Assembly: GCA_028868695.1 (NCBI GenBank)
Contig: JAGWTZ010000002.1
Span: 46,128 to 110,127 of the forward strand
Source: Alphaproteobacteria bacterium
GTDB lineage: Bacteria; Pseudomonadota; Alphaproteobacteria; Rhizobiales; Aestuariivirgaceae
Direction of reading: 5' to 3'
DNA length: 64,000 bases
Shown here: positions 35,329 through 44,370 of the stretch, piece by piece
How the letters are laid out: every line of letters starts with the position of its first letter
Numbering within the stretch: position 1 is the first letter of the stretch
Made by a program: the position numbers and the translations under genes
The notes under the pieces: generated by a model
Database searches by the model: none
Seen by the model: the letters and a program-made list of their open reading frames with translations, nothing else
What the model was told of the DNA's origin: nothing

Positions 35329-35458
35329 AAAAATTCATGGCGGCGGCTGTCGCGCGTGAATGGTGGCCCATGGGCGCTTCAGGCACCATGGCGGCCAGGC
35401 ATGGCGCGCAGCCATCGCGGCAATCCATGGCCCTTTCGATGCAACGGCGGAATTGGAA

Positions 35459-36427
35459 ATGTCGCGTACCATTCTGATCACGGGTGGAGCGGGCTTTTTG
35501 GGCTCGCATCTGGTGGAGCGTCTGTTGGCGCAGGGCCACCGTGTCATCGCCTATGACAACCTGATGTCCGGCTCGACCGGCAACCTGCAGGAATTTTTCC
35601 GCCACCCACGTTTCCAGTTCGCCCAGCGCGACGTGATTGATCCCTACGATCTGCAGGTGGACGAGCTGTTCAACTTTGCCTGCCAGGCCTCGCCGCCGCG
35701 CTATCAGCAAGATCCGCTGCATACTTTCAAGACCAGCATTTTCGGCGCGCTGCATGCCGCCAACATCGCCGTCAAACACAACACGCGGATTCTGCAGGCC
35801 TCGACATCCGAAATCTACGGCGAGCCAAATGTGAACCCGCAGCCTGAGAGCTATTGGGGCAACGTCAATCCGGTCGGCATCAGGTCTTGCTATGACGAGG
35901 GCAAGCGCGGCGCTGAAACGCTGCTCACGGACTACAAGCGTATGCATGGCATTGACGTGCGCATCGCCCGCATTTTCAACACCTATGGCCCGCGCATGCG
36001 CCCCGACGATGGCCGCGTGGTTTCCAACTTCATCATCCAGGCGCTCACCGGCAAGCCGCTTTCGATTTTCGGCGATGGCTCGCAGACGCGTTCCTTCTGC
36101 TATGTGGACGATCTGATCACCGGGCTCTTGGCATTGATGCGCCTTGATGCGCAGCCCGATGGCCCCGTGAACCTGGGCAATCCCGAGGAGTTCTCGGTTC
36201 TCGAACTGGCCCGGCTGGTGCTTGAGAAAACCGGCTCGCGCTCGCGCATGGAATTCCATCCGCTGCCCTCCGATGATCCGACCCAGCGCCGGCCGGATAT
36301 CAGCAAGGCCCGCAAGCTTTTGGATTGGGCACCAGGCACGCGCCTTGAACAGGGCCTTGAGGCCACCATTGCCTATTTCGACCGGCAGCTTTCAGCGGCC
36401 AAGGCACAAACGGGGGCCTTCGCATGA
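35459..36427 (+). CDS. uxs: UDP-glucuronate decarboxylase (UDP-xylose synthase)
   Basis: 322-residue extended SDR. Cofactor motif TGGAGFLGSHL at residues 7-17, the UXS-specific STSEIYGEP near 118 and catalytic SCYDEGKRGAE near 145, with RIFNTYGPRMRPDDGRVVSNFI near 170. It converts UDP-glucuronate to UDP-xylose; the UDP-glucuronate would come from Ugd encoded 3 kb downstream. The Met at 35459 gives MSRTILITGGAG; an upstream extension is without family support. Coupled to galE by a 4-nt overlap. Confidence 0.93.
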   Translation: MSRTILITGGAGFLGSHLVERLLAQGHRVIAYDNLMSGSTGNLQEFFRHPRFQFAQRDVIDPYDLQVDELFNFACQASPPRYQQDPLHTFKTSIFGALHAANIAVKHNTRILQASTSEIYGEPNVNPQPESYWGNVNPVGIRSCYDEGKRGAETLLTDYKRMHGIDVRIARIFNTYGPRMRPDDGRVVSNFIIQALTGKPLSIFGDGSQTRSFCYVDDLITGLLALMRLDAQPDGPVNLGNPEEFSVLELARLVLEKTGSRSRMEFHPLPSDDPTQRRPDISKARKLLDWAPGTRLEQGLEATIAYFDRQLSAAKAQTGAFA

Positions 36428-37419
36428 CCACCTCTTCCACCAAAACCGTTTTGGTGACAGGCGGTGCCGGATACATCGGCAGCCATTGCTGCAAGCTGCT
36501 TTCGCGCCATGGCTATGAACCGGTTGTCTATGACAACCTCACCACCGGCAACCGCAAGGCCGTGAAATGGGGTGCTCTCGTTGAAGGCGATGTGCGTGAC
36601 CGCGCAACCCTTTTGGCGGCCCTCACGGACCACGCACCCGTGGCCGTGCTGCATTTTGCGGCCTCGGCTTATGTGGGCGAGTCCGTGGCCAAGCCCGCGA
36701 AATACTACAACAACAACATCGGTGGCATGCTGTCCCTGCTGGATTGCTGCCGTGAGGCAGGCGTTGGCCGCATCGTGTTTTCCAGCAGCTGCGCCACCTA
36801 TGGCATCCCCGATCATCTCCCCATCACCGAGGCCACCTCGCAGCAGCCCATCAACCCCTATGGCCGCACCAAGCTCATCTGCGAAGGCATGCTGCAGGAT
36901 TACGCCCACGCCTACGGCCTGCGCTATGTGGCGCTGCGCTATTTCAACGCCGCTGGCGCCGATCCTGAGGCCGAGATCGGCGAATGGCACACGCCGGAAA
37001 CCCATCTCATCCCGCGCGCCATGCTGGCTGCCTCGGCCCAGCAGGGGCCGCTTGAAATTTTCGGCGATGACTACCCCACCGGTGATGGCACCTGCATCCG
37101 TGATTACATTCACGTGTCAGATCTGGCCGAGGCCCATGTGCTGGCGTTGCGCCACTTGCTGTCTGGCGGCCACGCCCTTGAGGTCAATCTCGGCACGGGA
37201 ACCGGTCATTCAATCTATGAAGTGCTCAGCGCCATCAAGAAAGTCACCGGCCGCGAAGTGCCAGTGGCCCTGAAGCCGCGCCGGCCGGGCGACCCGCCCG
37301 TGCTGGTGGCCAGCGCCGAGCGCGCAAGGCAAACCCTGAGCTTTGTTCCCAAACTGTCGGACCTTGATACCATCATCGCCACCGCTTCGCCCTTCTTTGG
37401 CCTGGAGTGCCGGCAATGA
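36424..37419 (+). CDS. galE: UDP-glucose 4-epimerase
   Basis: 331 residues. TGGAGYIGSHC at 12-22, SSSCATYG near 122, catalytic NPYGRTK near 145, RYFNAAGADPEAEIGEWH near 172 and CIRDYIHVSDLAEAHV near 228 are diagnostic of GalE. It interconverts UDP-glucose/UDP-galactose; related enzymes also epimerise UDP-xylose to UDP-arabinose, which the neighbouring uxs makes worth considering. Both ends overlap neighbours as ATGA, so it is tightly coupled within the operon. Confidence 0.95.
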   Translation: MTTSSTKTVLVTGGAGYIGSHCCKLLSRHGYEPVVYDNLTTGNRKAVKWGALVEGDVRDRATLLAALTDHAPVAVLHFAASAYVGESVAKPAKYYNNNIGGMLSLLDCCREAGVGRIVFSSSCATYGIPDHLPITEATSQQPINPYGRTKLICEGMLQDYAHAYGLRYVALRYFNAAGADPEAEIGEWHTPETHLIPRAMLAASAQQGPLEIFGDDYPTGDGTCIRDYIHVSDLAEAHVLALRHLLSGGHALEVNLGTGTGHSIYEVLSAIKKVTGREVPVALKPRRPGDPPVLVASAERARQTLSFVPKLSDLDTIIATASPFFGLECRQ

Positions 37420-39308
37420 GCACACTCCATCTCAACAGCCAGGTCTGGAAAGAACGGCAGCGCCAAAGCAGCGGCTCGGCCCTTGCCCCCTTGCTGCTTG
37501 GCCGCCTGAAGTTTGAATTCATCCTTGGCTGCATCGCCTGGGCCGCCAGCTTCCTGTATTTCTGGGTCTGGTGGTTTGAACCCGGCCACAACATCGGCAG
37601 CGGCACCTTCGCTTACGTCACCATCCTGCAAGCCTGGATCACCTTCCTGCCGGGCTATTTCCTGCTGATCTTCTTCAGCGGCAAGAAGCCGGCCGGGCCG
37701 GGCCTGCCGCCGGGCAGCGCCCGCGTCGCCATGGTGGTGACCAAGGCGCCGTCCGAGCCGTTCGCGGTGGTGCAGGAAACCTTGCTGGCCATGCTGGCGC
37801 AGGATTATCCACACGACACCTGGCTGGCCGATGAAAACCCCGATCAGGCCACGCGTGACTGGTGCGCAAGCAATGGCGTGCACATTTCCACGCGCTACGG
37901 CATTGCTGAATACCACCGCAGCGAATGGCCGCGCCGCACCCGCTGCAAGGAAGGCAACCTCGCCTATTTCTACGACACCTATGGCTACGGGAATTACGAT
38001 TTCGTCTCGCAGCTGGATGCCGATCACGTACCGTCGCCCACCTATTTGCGCGAGATGATGCGGCCCTTCACCGATTCATCGGTCGGCTATGTTTCAGCGC
38101 CCAGCATTTGCGACAAGAACGAGGCCTCCAGCTGGGCAGCGCGTGGCCGCCTCTATTTCGAGGCCACCATGCATGGCGCAATGCAGGCCGGCTACAATGG
38201 CGGCTGGGCGCCGCTGTGCATTGGCTCGCATTATGCCGTGCGCACCAAGGCGCTGAAGGACATCGGCGGCCTCGGCCCGGAACTGGCCGAGGATCATTCC
38301 ACGACTTTGTTGATGAACGCCCATGGCTGGCATGGCGTGCACGCCATTGACGCCATTGCCCATGGCGATGGCCCGGAAACCTTCTCTGATCTCATCACCC
38401 AGGAATTCCAGTGGTCCCGCAGCCTGGTGATGATCATGCTCAAATACATGCCCATCTATGCGCGCGGCCTGCCGGGGCATTTGCGCTTCCAGTTCCTTTT
38501 CTCGCAGCTGTGGTATCCGTTCTTCGCCATCTTCATGGGTTCCGCCTTCCTGCTGCCCATCCTGGCCGTGTTCATGAAGGTCACCTTTGTTGACGTGACC
38601 TACCCCGAATTCGTGATGCATGTGGCCCCCATGGCAATCGTGCTCACCATCGTGGTCATGCGCATGCGTGGCGGCGGCTTGCTGCGGCCCGCCAGTGCCA
38701 GGCTTCTCTCCTGGGAGCTGCCTGTCTTCCTGTTTGCCAAGTGGCCCTGGGTCCTGTTCGGCACCACGGCCGCGATTTGGGATTGGGCGGCGGGCAGCTT
38801 TGTGGATTTCAAGGTCACGCCCAAGGGCACCAAGGCGGCTGATCCGCTGCCGCCGCGCGTTCTGGCGCCCTATGCCTTCCTGTCTGTGGCGTCGGCAATT
38901 CCCGTCATTCTGGTGGACAATGCGCAGTTCGCTTCAGGCTTCTACATTTTCGGGCTGATGAATGCGCTGATCTATGGCGGCATCTTCCTGTTGGCGCTGA
39001 TCAAGCACCAGCTTGAAAAGGAAGTGCACGATTACCGGCTGGCCTACAAGTTTGGCGCCACATTTGCCTCGGTCAGCATGCTGGCCGCCATTCTCTTTGG
39101 CATCCAGCTGCGCGGCCTGCGCGGCCTCGACGCGGTCAGCTATGGCATCCCCTATTTCGAATTGACGGACCGGACTTTCCCTGTCTCAGGCGCAGGGCAA
39201 GGTGGTGCGGGCAACTGGGCCGTCTCTTTCCATCCGCACTGGGTTGATGAGTCTGAATTGATGCTGCCGGGGCAACCGCTTGAAGGGGGCGTTGTGACAG
39301 GGAACTGA
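37416..39308 (+). CDS. Processive GT2 polysaccharide synthase (BcsA/cellulose-synthase-like)
   Basis: 630 residues: two N-terminal helices (about 35-90), a cytosolic GT-A domain (about 105-370) and about six C-terminal helices. Catalytic landmarks are CKEGNLAYFYD near 180, the metal-binding DADHVPSP near 203 and ELAEDHST near 290. The usual QxxRW acceptor-site motif reads QEFQW (Arg to Gln) near 330. It should polymerise a UDP-sugar and extrude the chain. No PilZ domain is present. With UDP-xylose synthase, GalE and Ugd in the same operon, the product may contain xylose, glucuronate or galactose; which one is unproven. Confidence 0.88.
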   Translation: MSTLHLNSQVWKERQRQSSGSALAPLLLGRLKFEFILGCIAWAASFLYFWVWWFEPGHNIGSGTFAYVTILQAWITFLPGYFLLIFFSGKKPAGPGLPPGSARVAMVVTKAPSEPFAVVQETLLAMLAQDYPHDTWLADENPDQATRDWCASNGVHISTRYGIAEYHRSEWPRRTRCKEGNLAYFYDTYGYGNYDFVSQLDADHVPSPTYLREMMRPFTDSSVGYVSAPSICDKNEASSWAARGRLYFEATMHGAMQAGYNGGWAPLCIGSHYAVRTKALKDIGGLGPELAEDHSTTLLMNAHGWHGVHAIDAIAHGDGPETFSDLITQEFQWSRSLVMIMLKYMPIYARGLPGHLRFQFLFSQLWYPFFAIFMGSAFLLPILAVFMKVTFVDVTYPEFVMHVAPMAIVLTIVVMRMRGGGLLRPASARLLSWELPVFLFAKWPWVLFGTTAAIWDWAAGSFVDFKVTPKGTKAADPLPPRVLAPYAFLSVASAIPVILVDNAQFASGFYIFGLMNALIYGGIFLLALIKHQLEKEVHDYRLAYKFGATFASVSMLAAILFGIQLRGLRGLDAVSYGIPYFELTDRTFPVSGAGQGGAGNWAVSFHPHWVDESELMLPGQPLEGGVVTGN

Positions 39309-39309
39309 C

Positions 39310-40695
39310 ATGAAGATCATTGTTTTGGGAACGGGATATGTTGGGCTGGTCAGCGGCGTGTGTTTTGCCGCCTGGGGCCATGATGTGGTGTGCGTGGACA
39401 AGGACGCTTCAAAGCTTGCCCTCTTGCGGCAGGCCAAGGCGCCCTTCTTTGAGCCGGGCCTGGCCGAACTGATCAAGGAAACCGCAGCGGCGGGCAACAT
39501 CTCCTTTGCCAGCAGCCTCTCGGCCTGCATCAGCGGCGCATCGCTGGTCTTTGTCGCGGTGGGAACGCCGCCCTCGCAAGTGGATGGCGCGGCCGACCTT
39601 TCGCAAGTCTTTGCCGCCGCGGCCGAGATCGCCAACACCGCCGATGCCGGAACCGTGGTGGTGATGAAATCCACAGTGCCGGTGGGAACCGGCGACAAGG
39701 TGCAGGAACTGATCGCCACCATCCGCGGCCAGGATGATGTGGCGGTGATCTCCAACCCCGAATTCCTGCGCGAGGGTTGCGCCATCGCCGATTTCATGGG
39801 GCCGGACCGTGTGGTGGTGGGCACCGAGAACACCCAGGCCCGCCGCCTGATGCTCGAGGCCTACAAGCCGCTTGTGGCGCGCAAGGTGCCATTCGTGTTC
39901 ACCCAGCGGCGCACGTCTGAGCTCATCAAATATGCCTCCAACGCCTTCCTCGCGGCGAAGATCACTTTCATCAACGAAATGTCCGATCTTTGCGAGAAGG
40001 TGGGCGCGGATATTTCCGACCTCGCCCTTGGCATGGGCCTTGATGGGCGCATTGGCCCCTCCTTCCTCAATGTCGGTCCAGGCTATGGCGGCTCTTGCTT
40101 CCCGAAGGACACCTTGGCCCTGCTAAAGGTTGCTTCCGAGGCTGGCGTGAAGCTCAGCCTCGTGAAGGAATCTGTGGCCGCCAACCAGAACCGCAAGTCG
40201 CAGCTGGCGGGCCGCCTGGCCGCGCTGCTGGGCAATGAGATGGCAGGCAAGACCATTGCCGTGCTCGGCCTCAGCTTCAAGGCCAACACCGACGACATCC
40301 GCGAATCCCCGGCCCTGACCATGATCGCGGACCTGCAGGCCATGGGTGCCAAAGTGCGCGCCCATGATCCCGCCGCCATGCCACTTGCACAAAAGGCATT
40401 GGAGGATGTGGTGTTTTGTGCAGATCCTTACGCCTGCGCCGAAGGTGCCGCCGCGATGGTGGTGGTGACGGAATGGCCCGAGTTCAAGCAGCTGGATTTC
40501 GCGAGGCTTCGCGCCGTGATGCGCGGCAACGTGATCCTCGATCTCAGGAATCTCATCGACGCCCAGAAGGCGCGCTACCACGGCTTCGTGGTTGGCTGCC
40601 TCGGCCGCCCGGCCGGGCTTCGGCAGGAAAATGGGGCGGATGCCGCCCCCAGTTCAACGGCTGGCGTTGAAGTCAACGTCGGCTCACATGCGTGA
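39310..40695 (+). CDS. ugd: UDP-glucose 6-dehydrogenase
   Basis: 461 residues. N-terminal Rossmann motif GTGYVGLVSG at 7-16, ELIKYASNAFLAAKITFINE near 205, catalytic Cys in GPGYGGSCFPKDTLAL near 260, C-terminal LGLSFKANTDDIRESPAL near 320. It oxidises UDP-glucose to UDP-glucuronate, the substrate of Uxs. The last 30 residues (from about RPAGLRQENG) extend past the normal end. One base separates it from the synthase gene. Confidence 0.96.
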   Translation: MKIIVLGTGYVGLVSGVCFAAWGHDVVCVDKDASKLALLRQAKAPFFEPGLAELIKETAAAGNISFASSLSACISGASLVFVAVGTPPSQVDGAADLSQVFAAAAEIANTADAGTVVVMKSTVPVGTGDKVQELIATIRGQDDVAVISNPEFLREGCAIADFMGPDRVVVGTENTQARRLMLEAYKPLVARKVPFVFTQRRTSELIKYASNAFLAAKITFINEMSDLCEKVGADISDLALGMGLDGRIGPSFLNVGPGYGGSCFPKDTLALLKVASEAGVKLSLVKESVAANQNRKSQLAGRLAALLGNEMAGKTIAVLGLSFKANTDDIRESPALTMIADLQAMGAKVRAHDPAAMPLAQKALEDVVFCADPYACAEGAAAMVVVTEWPEFKQLDFARLRAVMRGNVILDLRNLIDAQKARYHGFVVGCLGRPAGLRQENGADAAPSSTAGVEVNVGSHA

Positions 40696-40714
40696 TCAAG
40701 AAAGGAGCAAGGCG

Positions 40715-41296
40715 ATGAACAAATTGGTACTCCTGCTGGCCGCCGTGATTGCATGCGTGCACTCGCTGCCGGCAGTTGCTGCATCCAAGTTTGTGTTGCC
40801 TAAGAAGGCTCACAACCTTTCACCGGGAGAAGTCCGCAAAATCTATGCGGACCATACCTGGGTTTGGGGCCAGGGCGGCGCCTATTTCGGCCCCAATTCA
40901 AAATTCATTGCGGTTGGCATTGAAGGCAAGAATGTCAGCGTCGCCACCGGGCGCTGGCTGGTGACCAAGGGCGGCAGGCTGTGTTTTGACGCCTATTGGT
41001 CTGGCCGGAAATTCACCGGGGTGAAGGCGCTCACCTGCTTCAACCATGCGCAGTTCAACGGCCAGATCTTCCAGGCCAAGGGGATGAGCGGCAAGTGGTA
41101 TACCATCAAGTCTGCCGCAGCCAAGCCCGATGACATGCTCAATCAGGTTGTCGCTGGCGACCAGGTGACGTGCAAGTTCATTGACACCGCGCACCTGCTC
41201 AAGGGCCACCTCAGCAAGGCCCAGTTGCTGGACCTTGCCCACATGAAGAAAGCCGGGGCCGCCTGTGCGGCCCCCAAGAAGGAGGCAACCACATGA
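40715..41296 (+). CDS. Exported DUF995-like protein
   Basis: 193 residues. Signal peptide to about residue 23 (LVLLLAAVIACVHSLPAVAA), then a small beta-rich domain with LSPGEVRKIYADHTWVWGQGGAYFGPNSKFIAVG and GRWLVTKGGRLCFDAYW. The pattern recalls the DUF995 family, common in rhizobia and functionally undefined; I am only moderately sure of that name. GGAG lies 9 nt before ATG 40715. Coupled to the next gene (ATGA overlap with a possible start) and part of the exopolysaccharide operon, hence probably a periplasmic or outer-surface accessory. Confidence 0.75.
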   Translation: MNKLVLLLAAVIACVHSLPAVAASKFVLPKKAHNLSPGEVRKIYADHTWVWGQGGAYFGPNSKFIAVGIEGKNVSVATGRWLVTKGGRLCFDAYWSGRKFTGVKALTCFNHAQFNGQIFQAKGMSGKWYTIKSAAAKPDDMLNQVVAGDQVTCKFIDTAHLLKGHLSKAQLLDLAHMKKAGAACAAPKKEATT

Positions 41297-41355
41297 GAAG
41301 CAAGCCTCAATCACGTCCCGGCAATTCCACTCATTCAAACACGGAGGGCCAAGCC

Positions 41356-42312
41356 ATGAAAGCTGGTTCATTCTTCAAGTCTTTGATTGCCTGCCTGCTC
41401 GCAGCGTCCACCTTTGCAGCCGCCCCGGCGCGTGCTGGCGATCCAACGCCGATCAACTCGCCGCCGGACAACCGGCCTTTCATCTACGCCGATTCAATCC
41501 CCTTCGGCGCCTATGATCCGCCCGGCAACTTCAAGGACGACAAGTTCCCCAAGATCGAACATCTCTTCATGCCGTGGATTGATGTGGATCTCACGCTCCT
41601 GCACGAGGCTGATGCCTATGCCTTGCAGCGCAACCGCGCCCTGCTGATCACCATCGAGCCCTGGTCCTGGTCGAAGAAGCGCCGCATCCGCCCTGATGAT
41701 CTCTACACCAACATCATGAACGGCGGCTACAACGGCCCGATCGACAAGATCTGCGGCATTGTTTCGGGCTACAAGTCAGCCACCACCATCCGCTGGGCCC
41801 AGGAAATGGAAGACCACATCGGCCGCTTCTCCTGGCAGTATTGGTCGCCGGACCAATACAAGAAGGCCTACCGCGCCTTCGTCACGCGTTGCCGTTCAGT
41901 GGCGCCCAACGTGAAGTTCATGTGGTCGCCGAAGGGCCTTGAAAACCTGGCGGACTATTACCCCGGCAATGACGTGGTGGATCTGGTGGGCCTCTCGGTC
42001 TTCGGCTTCCAGCCATTTGACCGTGGCGTCATTGGCCATGACCAGACTTACCTCGACATCCTCACCCCGGAATATGACCGCGCGGTGAAGCTGGGCAAGC
42101 CCATCTGGGTGGCCGAGCTGGGCTACTCCGGTGACAAGTCCTATGTCCAGAACTGGCAGAAGATGGCGGAAATCAAATATCCGCAATTCCCCAAGCTGGA
42201 AGCCAATGTTTACTTCAATGACAAGGAAGTCTGGCCCTGGATGAAGGGCTATGGCCTGCCGGATTGGCGTGTCGATCACAACGTGATCGGCGGCTCGCTG
42301 ACGCAGAATTAA
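41356..42312 (+). CDS. Exported glycoside hydrolase, GH26-like
   Basis: 318 residues. Signal peptide MKAGSFFKSLIACLLAASTF to about AARA, then a TIM-barrel glycosidase domain. RWAQEMEDHIGRFSWQYW near 160 resembles the acid/base Glu region of GH26, and KPIWVAELGYSG near 270 supplies the nucleophile Glu. GH26 contains beta-mannanases and beta-1,3-xylanases. A periplasmic hydrolase beside a BcsA-like synthase parallels BcsZ in cellulose operons, suggesting trimming of the polymer. Two starts have strong ribosome sites: 41293 (overlapping the upstream stop) and 41356. I prefer the latter because it gives a standard signal peptide. Confidence 0.8.
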   Translation: MKAGSFFKSLIACLLAASTFAAAPARAGDPTPINSPPDNRPFIYADSIPFGAYDPPGNFKDDKFPKIEHLFMPWIDVDLTLLHEADAYALQRNRALLITIEPWSWSKKRRIRPDDLYTNIMNGGYNGPIDKICGIVSGYKSATTIRWAQEMEDHIGRFSWQYWSPDQYKKAYRAFVTRCRSVAPNVKFMWSPKGLENLADYYPGNDVVDLVGLSVFGFQPFDRGVIGHDQTYLDILTPEYDRAVKLGKPIWVAELGYSGDKSYVQNWQKMAEIKYPQFPKLEANVYFNDKEVWPWMKGYGLPDWRVDHNVIGGSLTQN

Positions 42313-42348
42313 AAAATGGGCCCGGCGCGCAAACGCCGGGCCCATTTT
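42313..42348. terminator. Bidirectional intrinsic terminator
   Basis: Perfect 15-bp stem (AAAATGGGCCCGGCG with its complement) and 6-nt loop CGCAAA. T4 follows on the plus strand; T6 follows on the minus strand. It ends both the exopolysaccharide operon and the convergent small gene. Confidence 0.92.
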
Positions 42349-42360
42349 GCATCCAGGCTG

Positions 42361-42729
42361 TTAGAAGCTGGTGCCGCAGGTGGAACGGTGGCCAAGGCCG
42401 CTCGGCGAGCAGGTAACGGCGCCATCACCATAAATCGCATTGGTGGCCACAACCGGGTGCACATAGTGCTCGGTCTTCGGCAGCAGGTTCGCATTGCTGT
42501 AGATGGCCGAAGTGCCAACCGAGAAGGCCACCTTGTGCAGGCGCTTCTTGTGAACGGCCGGCTTGTGCATCAGCCAATCAAAGAAAGACGGCTGGCCCAT
42601 GCTGGTCATTTCCGCAGCTTGCACACCGCCCGCAAAGGGGCCGGCCAGCAGCAGGCCGGCAACCAGCGGGGCAACCGCCAGCTTGCGGGCCAAATTCGGG
42701 TGCTTGAAAGTCTTCATTGCGTTAATCAT
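42361..42729 (-). CDS. Small exported protein, unknown
   Basis: 122 residues. N-terminal signal (KLAVAPLVAGLLLAGPFAGGVQA, cleaved near residue 36), then SFFDWLMHKPAVHKKRLHKVAF, a basic linker and two cysteines near the C-terminus (VTCSPSGLGHRSTCGTSF). No family recognised. Of three clustered ATGs, 42729 lies about 6 nt after GGAGGG and is preferred. Single gene with its own terminator. Confidence 0.65.
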   Translation of the reverse strand: MINAMKTFKHPNLARKLAVAPLVAGLLLAGPFAGGVQAAEMTSMGQPSFFDWLMHKPAVHKKRLHKVAFSVGTSAIYSNANLLPKTEHYVHPVVATNAIYGDGAVTCSPSGLGHRSTCGTSF

Positions 42730-43385
42730 GATCATCCCTCCAATTCTGCAAACTCATGCAGTCATGGTCGCAAGCTAACAAATGCGCCTTAAGTTCGATT
42801 TTGAAAATCCGCTCAAATTGTCGCGATCCTGGCAGCACCTGGGCCTTAACGCCGCAGGCCGTGAGGAGCGCCACACGCAAGACGCGATTCCGCCAATCAT
42901 TCATTAAGCCTGCCAAAACGTAACTTCTCCGAAGCTCCAGCGAAGGCTGCGCATCTTCATTTTGCGCGCCGCGATAATTTGCAAACGCGCCGCGAAGCAC
43001 GGGTATTTCCAAGAACTAGAAAAGCCGGGAGTCCGAAAAGCATTCAAAATCAACTGTTCGCCGAAGCGCCAGGCGCGTGGCCCGCTTCCCAAGTGCGGCT
43101 CACCTTCAACCACGCGCGCAACAATGCGAGGCAGTGAAATTCCAATGCGGTGTGATCGAGGCACAGCGCAGTGTTGTTCAGCCGCTGTGTTTCATTGGCG
43201 AGGCACCGCCATGCCTGCGATCCCGCACCACCAACTTGCAGATGCATTGGCAGCATTCAAAACAGGGCCGCAGGGTGCGGCGCAAAGACGCTTAAAATGA
43301 CTAACGCTTCATGAACAAAGCCGCAGCCGGTGCATATTCGCGGTTGCGAAACTGCGAATATTGCATCCCCTTTGGGTGGTTGCCT
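42730..43385. other. 656-bp region without a recognisable gene
   Basis: Read on both strands. Several short open frames occur, but none has a convincing ribosome site, hydrophobic pattern or family motif. It must contain the promoter of the small leftward gene ending at 42361. Near its right end is an inverted repeat, TGCATATTCGC (43331-43341) with GCGAATATTGCA (43354-43365), downstream of the SDR gene; it lacks a T-run and is at best a weak terminator. Confidence 0.5.
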
Positions 43386-44159
43386 TCACCAGCAGGTGAA
43401 GCCGGCATCGACATTGACAATCGCGCCCGTCATCAGGCTGGAGGCCTCAGAAGCCAGAAACAGCACCGCGGCCGCCACTTCCTCAGGCTTGCCCATGCGG
43501 CCCATCGGCGTGTCATTGAGCCAGATGGGGATGCGCTCCTTGTTGGCGGCAACCGCGTTCACCATGGGAGTTTCAATATAAGTCGGCGCCACGGCATTGA
43601 TGCGGATGTTGTGCTGCGCCCATTCCGCCGCCATGGATTTGGTGAGGTGATGCACGGCGGCCTTCGATACATTGTATGGAGTCTGCGGCTGTGGCCGGTT
43701 GGCAATGTTGCCGGACATGGAGCCGAGATTGACGATCACGCCGCGCTTCTGCGCAATCATGTGGCGGCCAAAGGAGCGGCTACACCAGAACAGCCCGTTG
43801 AGATTCACATCCATGATGCGCCGCCAGTCTTCATCCTTGATATCCTCGGAGGCAATGCCGCTCTGGCCGATGCCGGCATTGTTGACGAGAATGGCGGCCG
43901 TGCGCCCTTCTGCCACGAGCTCCGCGGCAATGGCTTCCATGCGCTTCGCATCAGCAACGTCACCCACCTTGACGGTGATGTCATAACCCTTCTGGCGCAG
44001 GGCCAGCGCTTGGGCGGCATCGCTCTCGGCGCGCTCGATCACCACAACCTTCGCCCCGGCCTCGGCAAGCGCCTCAGTGCAGCACAAGCCAATGGACCGC
44101 CCACCGCCGGTAACCACGGCAATCTCACCCTTGAATTGGAACTTCTGGAGATAGGACAT
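43386..44159 (-). CDS. SDR-family oxidoreductase
   Basis: 257 residues. TGGGRSIG near residue 15, NNAGIGQSG near 91, LGSMSGNIANRP, YNVSK near 158, and INAVAPTYIETPM after it. This is a classical SDR resembling polyol/sugar-alcohol dehydrogenases. ATG 44159 gives MSYLQKFQFKGE, with GGGAG upstream. It lies 211 nt after the Gfo/Idh gene, so it may be the last member of the cyclitol/sugar operon or a separate unit. Substrate unknown. Confidence 0.87.
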   Translation of the reverse strand: MSYLQKFQFKGEIAVVTGGGRSIGLCCTEALAEAGAKVVVIERAESDAAQALALRQKGYDITVKVGDVADAKRMEAIAAELVAEGRTAAILVNNAGIGQSGIASEDIKDEDWRRIMDVNLNGLFWCSRSFGRHMIAQKRGVIVNLGSMSGNIANRPQPQTPYNVSKAAVHHLTKSMAAEWAQHNIRINAVAPTYIETPMVNAVAANKERIPIWLNDTPMGRMGKPEEVAAAVLFLASEASSLMTGAIVNVDAGFTCW

Positions 44160-44370
44160 GGGGAATGTCTCCCTGTTCGAAAAAAGCGCGATCACCTGCC
44201 AAATTGATAGGCCGTGGAACATCGGGCCACAAGCACCCTCATGCTCTTGCGCTGCAGCAGTCGCCCAGCCAGAAACAACGGACCAGCCTTACCTAAACGG
44301 CCGCTAGCCGTGGTGGTGGCGGAAGCCCTCACCTTCTTTGCTCAAAGTGGGGTATTTGCCGCCAATCCAA

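Larger units (their letters stand above)
34815..35458. other. Long leader/control region of the exopolysaccharide operon
   Basis: No convincing gene. AT-rich up to about 35200, with two TTCCGGAA palindromes (35014-35021 and 35143-35150) whose centres are 129 bp apart; the second sits inside the larger palindrome 35138-35156. From 35229 to 35330 come two compact hairpins and repeated AAGACC motifs. The last 120 nt are GC-rich and contain several CATGGCG repeats. Short open frames here lack ribosome sites and family resemblance. Confidence 0.5.

Noticed and set aside
35229..35330. c-di-GMP (GEMM) riboswitch in the uxs leader
   Set aside because: The conserved GEMM core and tetraloop-receptor arrangement are absent; kept only as a generic structured leader.
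42904..43300. Possible broken gene in the 656-bp gap
   Set aside because: Frames on both strands were read for family motifs; none was seen, and there is no ribosome site or repeated frame shift pattern that would reveal a pseudogene.
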